A stretch of 64,000 nucleotides of DNA from positions 1,550,001 through 1,614,000 of the forward strand of contig NZ_CP101751.1 of the NCBI RefSeq assembly GCF_024496085.1, given 5' to 3'. Origin of the DNA: Flavobacterium cerinum. Lineage in GTDB: Bacteria > Bacteroidota > Bacteroidia > Flavobacteriales > Flavobacteriaceae. A program made the position numbers and the translations under genes. Shown piece after piece: positions 24,992 to 32,389 of this stretch (positions are counted from its first letter, which is position 1; each line of letters begins with the position of its first letter). The notes beneath the pieces are model-generated. The model had not been told where the DNA came from and did not search any database. It saw only the letters and a program-made list of their open reading frames with translations.

Positions 24992-27841
24992 TTAGTGTTC
25001 CATATAAGCCTCGATCGGCGCACAAGAACAAACTAAGTTACGGTCTCCGAAAGCGTCATCAACACGACGAACAGAAGGCCAGAATTTATTTTCAGCAATG
25101 TACTCCAACGGATAAGCTGCTTTCTCTCTTGAATAAGGGAAATCCCATCTGTCAGCAGTTAACATAGCTAATGTATGCGGTGCATTTTTCAATACGTTGT
25201 TAGTATCATCAGCAGTAGCATTTTCAATTTCTTTACGAATCGAAATCATAGCATCACAGAAACGATCCAGTTCTTCAAGATTCTCACTTTCGGTCGGTTC
25301 GATCATTAACGTTCCGGCAACCGGGAAAGAAACTGTAGGAGCGTGGAAACCGTAATCCATCAAACGCTTAGCGATATCGGTTACTTCAATTCCGTTTTGT
25401 TTGAAAGAACGACAGTCTACGATCATTTCGTGAGCAGCACGTCCGCATTCGCCTGTGTATAGAATCGGGAAGTGTACTTCTAAACGCGCTTTCATATAGT
25501 TGGCGTTTAAGATCGCATGTTGCGTTGCCTGTTTTAAACCTTCAGCGCCTAACATCGTAATGTAACCATAAGAGATTAAACATACTAATGCCGATCCGTA
25601 TGGTGCTGCAGAGATCGCAGAGATCGCCTGATCACCACCGGTAGCTACTACAGGATTCGTCGGAAGGAACGGAACTAAGTGCGAAGCCACACAAATCGGT
25701 CCAACACCAGGTCCTCCTCCTCCGTGAGGAATTGCAAATGTTTTGTGTAAGTTCAGGTGACAAACGTCAGCTCCGATTGTAGCAGGATTTGTCAAACCTA
25801 CCTGAGCATTCATATTAGCACCATCCATGTATACCTGACCACCGTTTTCGTGGATCAGTTTTGTGATCTCGATAATAGAACTTTCATATACACCGTGTGT
25901 AGACGGATAAGTAACCATTAAACAAGATAAATTGTCTTTATGCTGAATTGCTTTCGCTCTTAAATCTTCAACATCAATGTTTCCTTCCGGAGTTGTTTTA
26001 GTAACGATGATGTCCATTCCGGCCATAGCAGCAGAAGCCGGGTTGGTTCCGTGAGCCGATGACGGGATTAAACATACATTACGATGTCCTTCTCCTCGGG
26101 AGATATGATAAGCGCGAATTGCCATTAAGCCGGCATATTCACCCTGAGCACCTGAATTAGGTTGTAAAGAGGTACCTGCAAAACCGGTTACAACGTTTAA
26201 TTGTTCTTCCAGTTTTTTAAGCATGGTAAGATAACCTTCTGTCTGGTTAGCCGGAGCAAAAGGGTGGATGCTGTTCCAGTTAGCCATGCTTAAAGGTAAC
26301 ATTTCTGCAGCAGCATTTAGTTTCATCGTACATGATCCTAAAGAAATCATAGAATGATTTAATGCTAAATCTTTTCGCTCTAATTTTTTGATATAACGCA
26401 TTAAAGCGGTTTCAGAATGATGACTGTTGAATACATCATGTTGTAAAAACGTTGATGTTCTAACTAGTTTTTCCTGAATATGAGTGCTTTGGTCTAAATT
26501 CGTTACTACAACGGTTTCTTTTCCGGCAACCTCAGCAAAAATAGCTACGATCTGGTTGATGTCGTTTAAGGAAGTTGTTTCGTTAAATGAAATCGAAATG
26601 GTATCGTTGTCGATATAGTAGAAGTTTACTTCGTTTCTTTCTGCAACTGCTTTTACTTTTGCAGCATCTGCTTTTACAGTAATCGTATCGAAGAAAGCCG
26701 AGTTGATTTGAGAAACACCGATTTTAGCTAAGGCATTGGTTGTTGTTACAGCTGAAGCATGTACTTTATCAGCAATATATTGTAATCCTTTCGGACCGTG
26801 ATATACGGCATACATACCGGCCATAACAGCTAATAATACCTGAGCCGTACAAATGTTTGATGTTGCTTTTTCACGTTTGATATGTTGCTCACGTGTTTGT
26901 AAAGCCATACGTAAAGCGCGGTTACCGTTTGTGTCTTGTGAAACTCCGATAATACGTCCCGGCATACTGCGTTTGTATTCTTCTTTTGTTGCAAAGAAAG
27001 CTGCGTGAGGTCCGCCAAATCCCATTGGAATTCCGAAACGTTGTGTAGTTCCTACAACCACATCAGCTCCTAATTCTCCCGGAGAAGTTAATTTTACAAG
27101 GCTTAAGATATCGGCAGCAACAGCTACTTTTATTTCTTTCGATTTAGCCGTATTGATAAAACCGGCATAATCGTAAACTTGTCCGTGTTTGCCAGGGTAT
27201 TGTAAAATAGCACCGAAGAAGTCATCTGAAAAATCAAATGTTTCATGATTTCCTACAACTAACTCAATTCCGATAGGAGTAGAGCGCGTTTCTAATACCG
27301 ATAAAGTTTGCGGTAAAATTTCTTCGGAAACAAAGAATTTATTAACGTTATTTTTTTTCTGATCTCTGGTTCTTACATCAAAAAGTAAAGCCATAGCTTC
27401 AGCAGCTGCGGTACTTTCGTCAAGTAAAGAAGCATTGGCAATTTCCATTCCGGTTAATTCAATAACCGTAGTCTGATAATTTAAAAGAGCTTCTAAACGT
27501 CCTTGCGCGATTTCAGCCTGATACGGTGTATAAGCGGTATACCATCCCGGATTTTCAAAAATATTACGTTGAACAACCGGAGGTACGATAGCCGGGTGAT
27601 AACCCAATCCGATATACGATTTGAATACTTTGTTTTGGGCACCCAGTTGTTGGATATGCGTTAAATATTCATATTCAGTTAAGGCCGGGTCCAGTTGTAA
27701 ATCATTTTTTAAACGGATTCCGTCCGGAAATGTTTCATACAATAATTGATCCATGTCTTTCACCCCAATGGTTTGGAACATGTGCGGAAGGTCGCTCTCT
27801 CTTGGACCTAAATGTCGTAAAGCAAATGCGTCTGTTTTCAT
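24992..27841 (-). CDS. gcvP: Glycine dehydrogenase (decarboxylating), P-protein
   Basis: Pyridoxal-phosphate enzyme of the glycine cleavage system: it decarboxylates glycine and passes the aminomethyl group to lipoylated H-protein. The 949 residues match the single-chain (fused alpha/beta) P-protein. The N-terminal half carries RHLGPRESD and the C-terminal half carries the cofactor lysine in NLHKTFAIPHGGGGPG. The other system genes (gcvT, gcvH) are not in this window. Downstream lies a clear terminator. Confidence 0.97.
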   Translation of the reverse strand: MKTDAFALRHLGPRESDLPHMFQTIGVKDMDQLLYETFPDGIRLKNDLQLDPALTEYEYLTHIQQLGAQNKVFKSYIGLGYHPAIVPPVVQRNIFENPGWYTAYTPYQAEIAQGRLEALLNYQTTVIELTGMEIANASLLDESTAAAEAMALLFDVRTRDQKKNNVNKFFVSEEILPQTLSVLETRSTPIGIELVVGNHETFDFSDDFFGAILQYPGKHGQVYDYAGFINTAKSKEIKVAVAADILSLVKLTSPGELGADVVVGTTQRFGIPMGFGGPHAAFFATKEEYKRSMPGRIIGVSQDTNGNRALRMALQTREQHIKREKATSNICTAQVLLAVMAGMYAVYHGPKGLQYIADKVHASAVTTTNALAKIGVSQINSAFFDTITVKADAAKVKAVAERNEVNFYYIDNDTISISFNETTSLNDINQIVAIFAEVAGKETVVVTNLDQSTHIQEKLVRTSTFLQHDVFNSHHSETALMRYIKKLERKDLALNHSMISLGSCTMKLNAAAEMLPLSMANWNSIHPFAPANQTEGYLTMLKKLEEQLNVVTGFAGTSLQPNSGAQGEYAGLMAIRAYHISRGEGHRNVCLIPSSAHGTNPASAAMAGMDIIVTKTTPEGNIDVEDLRAKAIQHKDNLSCLMVTYPSTHGVYESSIIEITKLIHENGGQVYMDGANMNAQVGLTNPATIGADVCHLNLHKTFAIPHGGGGPGVGPICVASHLVPFLPTNPVVATGGDQAISAISAAPYGSALVCLISYGYITMLGAEGLKQATQHAILNANYMKARLEVHFPILYTGECGRAAHEMIVDCRSFKQNGIEVTDIAKRLMDYGFHAPTVSFPVAGTLMIEPTESENLEELDRFCDAMISIRKEIENATADDTNNVLKNAPHTLAMLTADRWDFPYSREKAAYPLEYIAENKFWPSVRRVDDAFGDRNLVCSCAPIEAYMEH

Positions 27842-28020
27842 CAGTTCTTAATGTCCTGTTTATAAACGTTTGATATTCTCTTAACGTGAAATAAATCAAA
27901 CTGTCGTTAAGTTGTGTTTTAAGCGAACAAAAATAACTATTAATCTCTTAATAAAATTCTTTTTTAACTCCATTTTTTGTTGAATTTTCAACCAAATTTA
28001 AATGTTATTAACATATTGAT

Positions 28021-28028
28021 TATTTTTG
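28021..28028 (+). promoter_or_regulatory. Putative -7 box for the UbiA-like gene
   Basis: TATTTTTG matches TAnnTTTG and ends 5 bases before the ATG at 28034, so transcription could start at or near the start codon. No TTG at proper spacing upstream. Confidence 0.35.
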
Positions 28029-28033
28029 TAAGT

Positions 28034-28849
28034 ATGCAACTACTCAAGAAATTACTTGATTTTTATATAAACGGAAGTATCCATGTTGCCGTTGCCGTAT
28101 TTGCACTGGTACAAATGACCTTTCATTTTTTTCATATTCCTTTTGACGGACCGATGTCGTTATTTGCATTTTGCGGAACGATTGTAGGTTATAATTTTGT
28201 GAAATATGACGCTTTAGCTCGTGCTAAAAAGTTGAAAATGAGTCGGCAGTTAAAAGCAATTGTAGTCTTAAGTGCGATTGCACTCGGCGGAACATTGTAT
28301 AGTTTTCTTTTATTACAACGGCAAACACAAGTATTGGCATTGGCCTTTTTAGGTTTGACATTGCTTTATACGCTGCCGGTTTTTCCGAAGCTCGGAAATG
28401 CGCGAAACTGGGCCGGTGTGAAAATATATATCGTCGCATTTTGCTGGGCCGGAATCACGATGTTTTTGCCGGTCTTAAATGCCGGACTGGATTTTTCACC
28501 GGACGTTTTCCTGAAGTTTTTTCAACGATTTCTATTGGTAATAATATTGATCCTTATTTTTGAAATTATTGACTTAAAACAGGATAATGTTGCGCTGCAA
28601 ACAGTTCCGCAGCGATTGGGCGTACAGCGAACGAAATGGCTGAATTTATTTTTATTGATCCCGTTTTATTTACTGGAATTTTTTAAAAGTGATTTTCAGA
28701 TCATACAGTTGTGGATCAATTTGATACTGATAATTGTAATTGCACTTTTTACACTTTTTTCTAGTCCGAAACGCTCGGATTATTATACTTCTTTCTGGGT
28801 CGAAAGCATTCCCGTTTTCTGGTGGCTGCTGGTTTTGTTACTGCGATAA
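28034..28849 (+). CDS. UbiA-family-like membrane protein
   Basis: Polytopic membrane protein of about eight hydrophobic segments, 271 residues from MQLLKKLLDFYING. The second aspartate-rich motif of UbiA prenyltransferases is clear (IIDLKQDNVALQTVPQRLG). The first motif, normally NDxxDxxxD, is degenerate here (NFVKYDALA), which puts prenyltransferase activity in doubt. It is a standalone gene after the gcvP promoter region. Substrate unknown. Confidence 0.7.
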   Translation: MQLLKKLLDFYINGSIHVAVAVFALVQMTFHFFHIPFDGPMSLFAFCGTIVGYNFVKYDALARAKKLKMSRQLKAIVVLSAIALGGTLYSFLLLQRQTQVLALAFLGLTLLYTLPVFPKLGNARNWAGVKIYIVAFCWAGITMFLPVLNAGLDFSPDVFLKFFQRFLLVIILILIFEIIDLKQDNVALQTVPQRLGVQRTKWLNLFLLIPFYLLEFFKSDFQIIQLWINLILIIVIALFTLFSSPKRSDYYTSFWVESIPVFWWLLVLLLR

Positions 28850-29080
28850 TCTTTTCATAAGAGCAATAGATATTGATGACTTACCCTGTAGGCTCATCTG
28901 TTTTTATGGACTTTAAAAAGTTTTTAAAGAAAAAACCTACGTTGAAATTATTTTACCTGTTTTGATTTTTGGGGGAAATCACGCTGTTTTTCTCGGGTTT
29001 ATCGTAATAGCTTTGGAATTGTTAAATCGAAACAAAGTGAACCGAAACACTAAAATGGCGGGGCGGAAACTGAAAAGCCT

Positions 29081-30031
29081 ATGAGTAAGTATGCAACCAA
29101 ATCTTTATACATTATGGAATTAGAAGTAGTATCACAGGGAATGGTGATTAAAACTTTCGGTGGAACCGGAGGTTCTGAATTTGCCGCAGATTATATCCAG
29201 TCAATCGGATTATATTGCGGAAAAGAAGTAGACTCTATTACAATTAACGGAAACAAACACGGCGGTGGCGGTGGCGGTGATGCCGGAGCACTTATTTTAA
29301 GTTCGGATGAGTATATCAGTAAAGTAGTAATCCGTTCAGGGGAGCGTATCGATAAATTAATGTTAACAACAAACAAGGGTAGAACCATCGGTGGCGGTGG
29401 CGGTGGCGGAAGTGAAACCACTCTTGATAATATCCGTGTAGTCGCTATCGGCGGAAAATCAGGTACCCGAGTAGACCAGTTAAAAATCACGTATGTTGAA
29501 AATTATGAGCCTTCATCATTGGTTGAAAAAAGAGGACAGTTTGTTGTTGGTTTTACACCACAGGGAACAATCTTAAAAGAATATACTGAGTCTACGTCTA
29601 AAACATCGGATAGTTATGAAAATGTAACGGAGACAATGTTAAGTCAGCAATATAATGCCAGCGTAGAAGCAGAATATTATGCGAAAGTGGCTTTTTCTAC
29701 TGAAATCAAATATGTAAATACGCAGCTAACTACAATTAAAAAAGAATTGTCTACTCAGTTGATCAACCAACAATCGAAAGAAGTAACGATCGAAAAAGGT
29801 ATGGTTGGAGTATTACTGGTTGACGGTGCTGTAATGAAAGGATCAGACGGAGTGTACTGGATGTATCCGAATACATTATTAAGTTATGCGGTTATTGCCG
29901 TGACAGATTATCAAAATATCCTGAATCACTATGATCTTACAGGAGAATTGGCGACTCAAATGCCGGAATTGCTGAAATATAAAACAGAGAAAAACGACTA
30001 TGTGTTTTACGAAAAAACACCGGTACGTTAA
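29081..30031 (+). CDS. Jacalin-like lectin domain protein with a C-terminal beta-rich region
   Basis: Residues about 12-155 have the jacalin pattern: GGTGGSEF, GLYCGKEVDSITI, a Gly-rich loop, GERIDKLMLTTNKGR, a second Gly-rich loop and a closing VDQLKITYV strand. This fold commonly binds carbohydrate. The C-terminal half (160-316) is rich in Ser/Thr with alternating patterns (STEIKYVNTQLTTIKKELSTQL) and then EVTIEKGMVGVLLV, somewhat like the stem of aerolysin/MTX-type proteins; that is a guess. There is no signal peptide and no sorting domain. A terminator follows. It is an isolated gene preceded by about 230 bases with no recognisable element. Confidence 0.7.
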   Translation: MSKYATKSLYIMELEVVSQGMVIKTFGGTGGSEFAADYIQSIGLYCGKEVDSITINGNKHGGGGGGDAGALILSSDEYISKVVIRSGERIDKLMLTTNKGRTIGGGGGGGSETTLDNIRVVAIGGKSGTRVDQLKITYVENYEPSSLVEKRGQFVVGFTPQGTILKEYTESTSKTSDSYENVTETMLSQQYNASVEAEYYAKVAFSTEIKYVNTQLTTIKKELSTQLINQQSKEVTIEKGMVGVLLVDGAVMKGSDGVYWMYPNTLLSYAVIAVTDYQNILNHYDLTGELATQMPELLKYKTEKNDYVFYEKTPVR

Positions 30032-30056
30032 TATAAGTGTCAGCTAAGTTAATGTG

Positions 30057-30090
30057 AAAACCACGAATTATGTTCGTGGTTTTTTTTATG
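30057..30090. terminator. Bidirectional terminator after the jacalin gene
   Basis: 11-bp arms AAAACCACGAA / TTCGTGGTTTT with a 5-base loop and a run of T on the plus strand; the minus-strand operon ends at the other side. Confidence 0.88.
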
Positions 30091-30102
30091 AATAATCGAA
30101 AT

Positions 30103-30552
30103 TTAATTTTCAGCGATGTACTTCAACAGTTTGTTCCGTTTTCGGATCATTGTGCGTAAATATCTTTTGAGGATAAAAAAATCAAATAGTTTTCCGATAC
30201 TACCAAAAGGCACTTTGTATTGTATCTTATCAGTCATTATTGTGGCATCCTCCTGAATCTCAAAAATGTGTTCATGTCTGAAAAAGCTAAAATGACCTTT
30301 TATCATCTCATCTGTAAAATAATCCGGTGCGGACATTTCCGTAATTTGACTTTGATGTGTCAGATAAATACCAAAATGTTTTCCGCGAAAGGTAACGGTT
30401 TCATTTAGACCGATGAGTCCGGATGTGGTGCCGGCTATTGCCTTTTCATTCGTATGAGCAACGGAAAGTTGATGAATTTCAATATTCCGGGATACATCGA
30501 AAACAATTTTTGACGGCGCTTTTATACGTGTGATTATTGTTAATGAGGTCAT
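30103..30552 (-). CDS. SRPBCC (START-like) family protein
   Basis: 149-residue single-domain protein of the Bet v 1/START-like fold, which forms a hydrophobic ligand pocket. It begins with IITRIKAPSKIVFDVSRN, the usual first strand and helix, and ends in the long C-terminal helix with FILKRYLRTMIRKRN. Last gene of the five-gene minus-strand operon; its ATG overlaps the upstream membrane-protein gene by 4 bases. The ligand is unknown. Confidence 0.78.
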   Translation of the reverse strand: MTSLTIITRIKAPSKIVFDVSRNIEIHQLSVAHTNEKAIAGTTSGLIGLNETVTFRGKHFGIYLTHQSQITEMSAPDYFTDEMIKGHFSFFRHEHIFEIQEDATIMTDKIQYKVPFGSIGKLFDFFILKRYLRTMIRKRNKLLKYIAEN

Positions 30553-30986
30553 GTAAAAAGGATTTTTAATTTAATGATCAATAATCCGGTGAATACAGTG
30601 GCAAATAATAAAAACAAGGCATTCATAAAGTAGCTTCCGATTTTAAAATGCCATTGCTGCGGAATACTGTACATCGGATAGTAAGCGATTTGTGTAGCCA
30701 CTTTTCCGGTCCAGTAAGCAGCGATCAATGCGGTAAGAGCCAATGCAAGGCGTGTGTTTTGTTGCAGATCATCGTATAAGAAAATAGCAATCAATCCGAA
30801 AGAAAAATTTAATCCCTGGATATATCTGCCATACGTTTTGGCAATTTCCTGATTGAGCGGTTTTAGTTTTTTTACATCATTGTACCAATCAAAAACCTGA
30901 TGTCGGATGTAAGGATAAATCATTGCGGTAAAAATCTGCCCGATTCCTGCTATAATAATCAGCCAGTCCGGAATTTTGGTTATCAT
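30549..30986 (-). CDS. Small membrane protein, unknown function
   Basis: 145 residues with about four hydrophobic segments (around 5-25, 58-75, 80-100, 118-140). I do not recognise the family. It is 4 bases downstream of the 128-residue membrane protein and overlaps the SRPBCC gene, so it is cotranscribed with both. Confidence 0.7.
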   Translation of the reverse strand: MITKIPDWLIIIAGIGQIFTAMIYPYIRHQVFDWYNDVKKLKPLNQEIAKTYGRYIQGLNFSFGLIAIFLYDDLQQNTRLALALTALIAAYWTGKVATQIAYYPMYSIPQQWHFKIGSYFMNALFLLFATVFTGLLIIKLKILFT

Positions 30987-30990
30987 GATA

Positions 30991-31377
30991 TTAAGCTTTA
31001 AAGATTATTTTTTCTTCCTGTGTAACGGTTCTTGCTTTTCGTTTTCCTCTGAAAAAGAAATAGAGATTTAGAAAAAGCATTAATCCGAGGTAGATCGCAA
31101 AGCCGCCTATTTTATAACTCAATGCTTCGATGAGGTTTTGGTAGGTGTCGTTATAAATATTCATTTCTAATATCATCAGAGCAAAGCCCAGATTAAGAAG
31201 ATAAAATCCGGTTTCAAATAATTTGTTGGTAGCGGTAGCGATTTCTTCTCTTCCCTTAAAAATGTCCAGCATATAAATCTTGCTGTTTTTAAAGAGTGTT
31301 TTTGAAACATAATAAGTGAGAAAAAGTGCTATTGGTAAATAAATGGCATAACCGATAAGTGTTTTGGTAGTTTCCAT
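30991..31377 (-). CDS. Small membrane protein, paralogue of next gene upstream
   Basis: 128 residues with about three hydrophobic segments and a basic tail (FFRGKRKARTV). It shares a plan with the 115-residue neighbour: IYLPIALFLTYYVSKT / a short soluble loop / NKLFETGFYLLNLGF, matching IFLSLMIFIIFRIGKI / NKLLLIGYYLINIGY. The two look like an ancient tandem duplication. Function unknown. Confidence 0.7.
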   Translation of the reverse strand: METTKTLIGYAIYLPIALFLTYYVSKTLFKNSKIYMLDIFKGREEIATATNKLFETGFYLLNLGFALMILEMNIYNDTYQNLIEALSYKIGGFAIYLGLMLFLNLYFFFRGKRKARTVTQEEKIIFKA

Positions 31378-31392
31378 AATGATATAGTTTAG

Positions 31393-31740
31393 TTATTGAA
31401 TTAATTTCTGAACATAATTTTTAATGATAAAAAGATTGGCATAGTGTAAAACGGCTAGCATAAAAAGTATGATGGCGGCTTTATAGGTGAGTACTTCTAT
31501 TAGTATTTGAATAGAAAGAATCGTTTGCCAGTTGGCTATCGTTACAGCACAATATCCGATATTGATTAAATAATATCCGATTAGTAATAGTTTGTTGATT
31601 CGTTGGCAAAGCTCGATATGACCCGGAAGTAAAGTGGCAACAAAAATATTTCCGTTTCGGTAGCAGATTTTCCCGATTCTAAAGATGATAAAAATCATAA
31701 GGCTCAGGAATATAAGGTAGGCGATGATATTATAATTCAT
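31393..31740 (-). CDS. Small membrane protein, first structural gene of the regulator operon
   Basis: 115 residues, about three hydrophobic segments. Paralogous to the next gene (see there). An operator-like inverted repeat sits between its start and the regulator gene, so it may be controlled from its own site. Function unknown. Confidence 0.68.
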   Translation of the reverse strand: MNYNIIAYLIFLSLMIFIIFRIGKICYRNGNIFVATLLPGHIELCQRINKLLLIGYYLINIGYCAVTIANWQTILSIQILIEVLTYKAAIILFMLAVLHYANLFIIKNYVQKLIQ

Positions 31741-31757
31741 TACTTATTGATTTTATT

Positions 31758-31783
31758 AAACTTTCAGAAAAAAATGAAACTTT
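31758..31783 (-). promoter_or_regulatory. Second operator-like inverted repeat
   Basis: Arms AAACTTTCA / TGAAACTTT with one mismatch and an 8-base loop. The half-site TGAAAGTTTA (minus strand) is identical to one in the palindrome at 32326-32351. It lies 18 bases upstream of the 115-residue membrane protein start. Confidence 0.45.
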
Positions 31784-31797
31784 TGTTTAAATTTTTT

Positions 31798-32301
31798 TTA
31801 TTTCATGATTTTGATAACCAGTTTGGTTAGCCAGTTGTCTTTGTATTCGGTAATCTTATCCAGTACATTATCGGCTTTTAAAACAAAGTCGTGTAATTTG
31901 GTGGTTTGTTCTATAAAATGCTTCGCTTCAGCAGAACGGTTATCATCAATATTCGAAACCTCTTTTAGGATTTTTAAGGCGGGTTTGATTTCTCTTTTAC
32001 TTCTTTCCTGTGAAATTTTTACAGCCAATTCGTCCAGATCTTTTTCCGCAGTAAAAAACTCTTTTCGCTCACCGGCTTTGTATTCTTTATAAACAATGCC
32101 CCAATCGATCAGACCTCTTAAATTCATACTGGCATTCCCTCTGGAAATCTGTAATTCTTCCATGATGTCTTCCATCGATAAGGGTTCTGAGGAAACCATT
32201 AATAGTGCATGAATCTGAGCCATCGTTTTGTTGATGCCCCATTGTGATCCCAATGCGCCCCAGGTTTGTACGAATTTATTTTTTGCCTCTTTGAATTCCA
32301 T
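31798..32301 (-). CDS. GbsR/MarR family transcriptional regulator
   Basis: 167-residue winged-helix DNA-binding protein. FVQTWGALGSQWGINKTMAQIHALL and the following helix-turn-helix (MEDIMEELQISRGNASMNLRGLIDWGIV) are typical of the GbsR branch of the MarR superfamily. It heads an operon of three small membrane proteins and an SRPBCC protein. A perfect palindrome overlapping its promoter suggests autoregulation. The effector is unknown. Confidence 0.88.
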   Translation of the reverse strand: MEFKEAKNKFVQTWGALGSQWGINKTMAQIHALLMVSSEPLSMEDIMEELQISRGNASMNLRGLIDWGIVYKEYKAGERKEFFTAEKDLDELAVKISQERSKREIKPALKILKEVSNIDDNRSAEAKHFIEQTTKLHDFVLKADNVLDKITEYKDNWLTKLVIKIMK

Positions 32302-32305
32302 ACCA

Positions 32306-32335
32306 CAAATGTATATATAATTTCTAAACTTTCAA
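32306..32335 (-). promoter_or_regulatory. Promoter of the GbsR/MarR operon
   Basis: On the minus strand: TTG at 32335-32333, 19 bases, then TACATTTG at 32313-32306, matching the Bacteroidota consensus TTG-N19-TAnnTTTG. The -7 box ends 4 bases before the ATG, implying a leaderless or nearly leaderless mRNA. Confidence 0.65.
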
Positions 32336-32351
32336 AAATAATTGAAAGTTT
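32326..32351. promoter_or_regulatory. Perfect palindromic operator overlapping the -33 element
   Basis: AAACTTTCAA / TTGAAAGTTT, 10-bp perfect arms separated by AAATAA. One arm contains the -33 TTG of the regulator promoter, so a bound dimer would block RNA polymerase. Inference: binding site of the GbsR/MarR protein encoded next to it. Confidence 0.6.
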
Positions 32352-32360
32352 GTTTTAATA

Positions 32361-32386
32361 AATAACCCGAAATAAATCGGGTTATT
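32361..32386 (-). terminator. Hairpin after dcp
   Basis: Perfect 10-bp arms AATAACCCGA / TCGGGTTATT with loop AATAAA, just after the dcp stop on the minus strand. The T-run after it is weak. Confidence 0.65.
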
Positions 32387-32389
32387 GTT

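Noticed and set aside
29260..29415. GGTGGCGGT stretches as a tandem repeat or CRISPR-like element
   Set aside because: They are two Gly codon runs in the loops of the jacalin domain, not spaced repeats.
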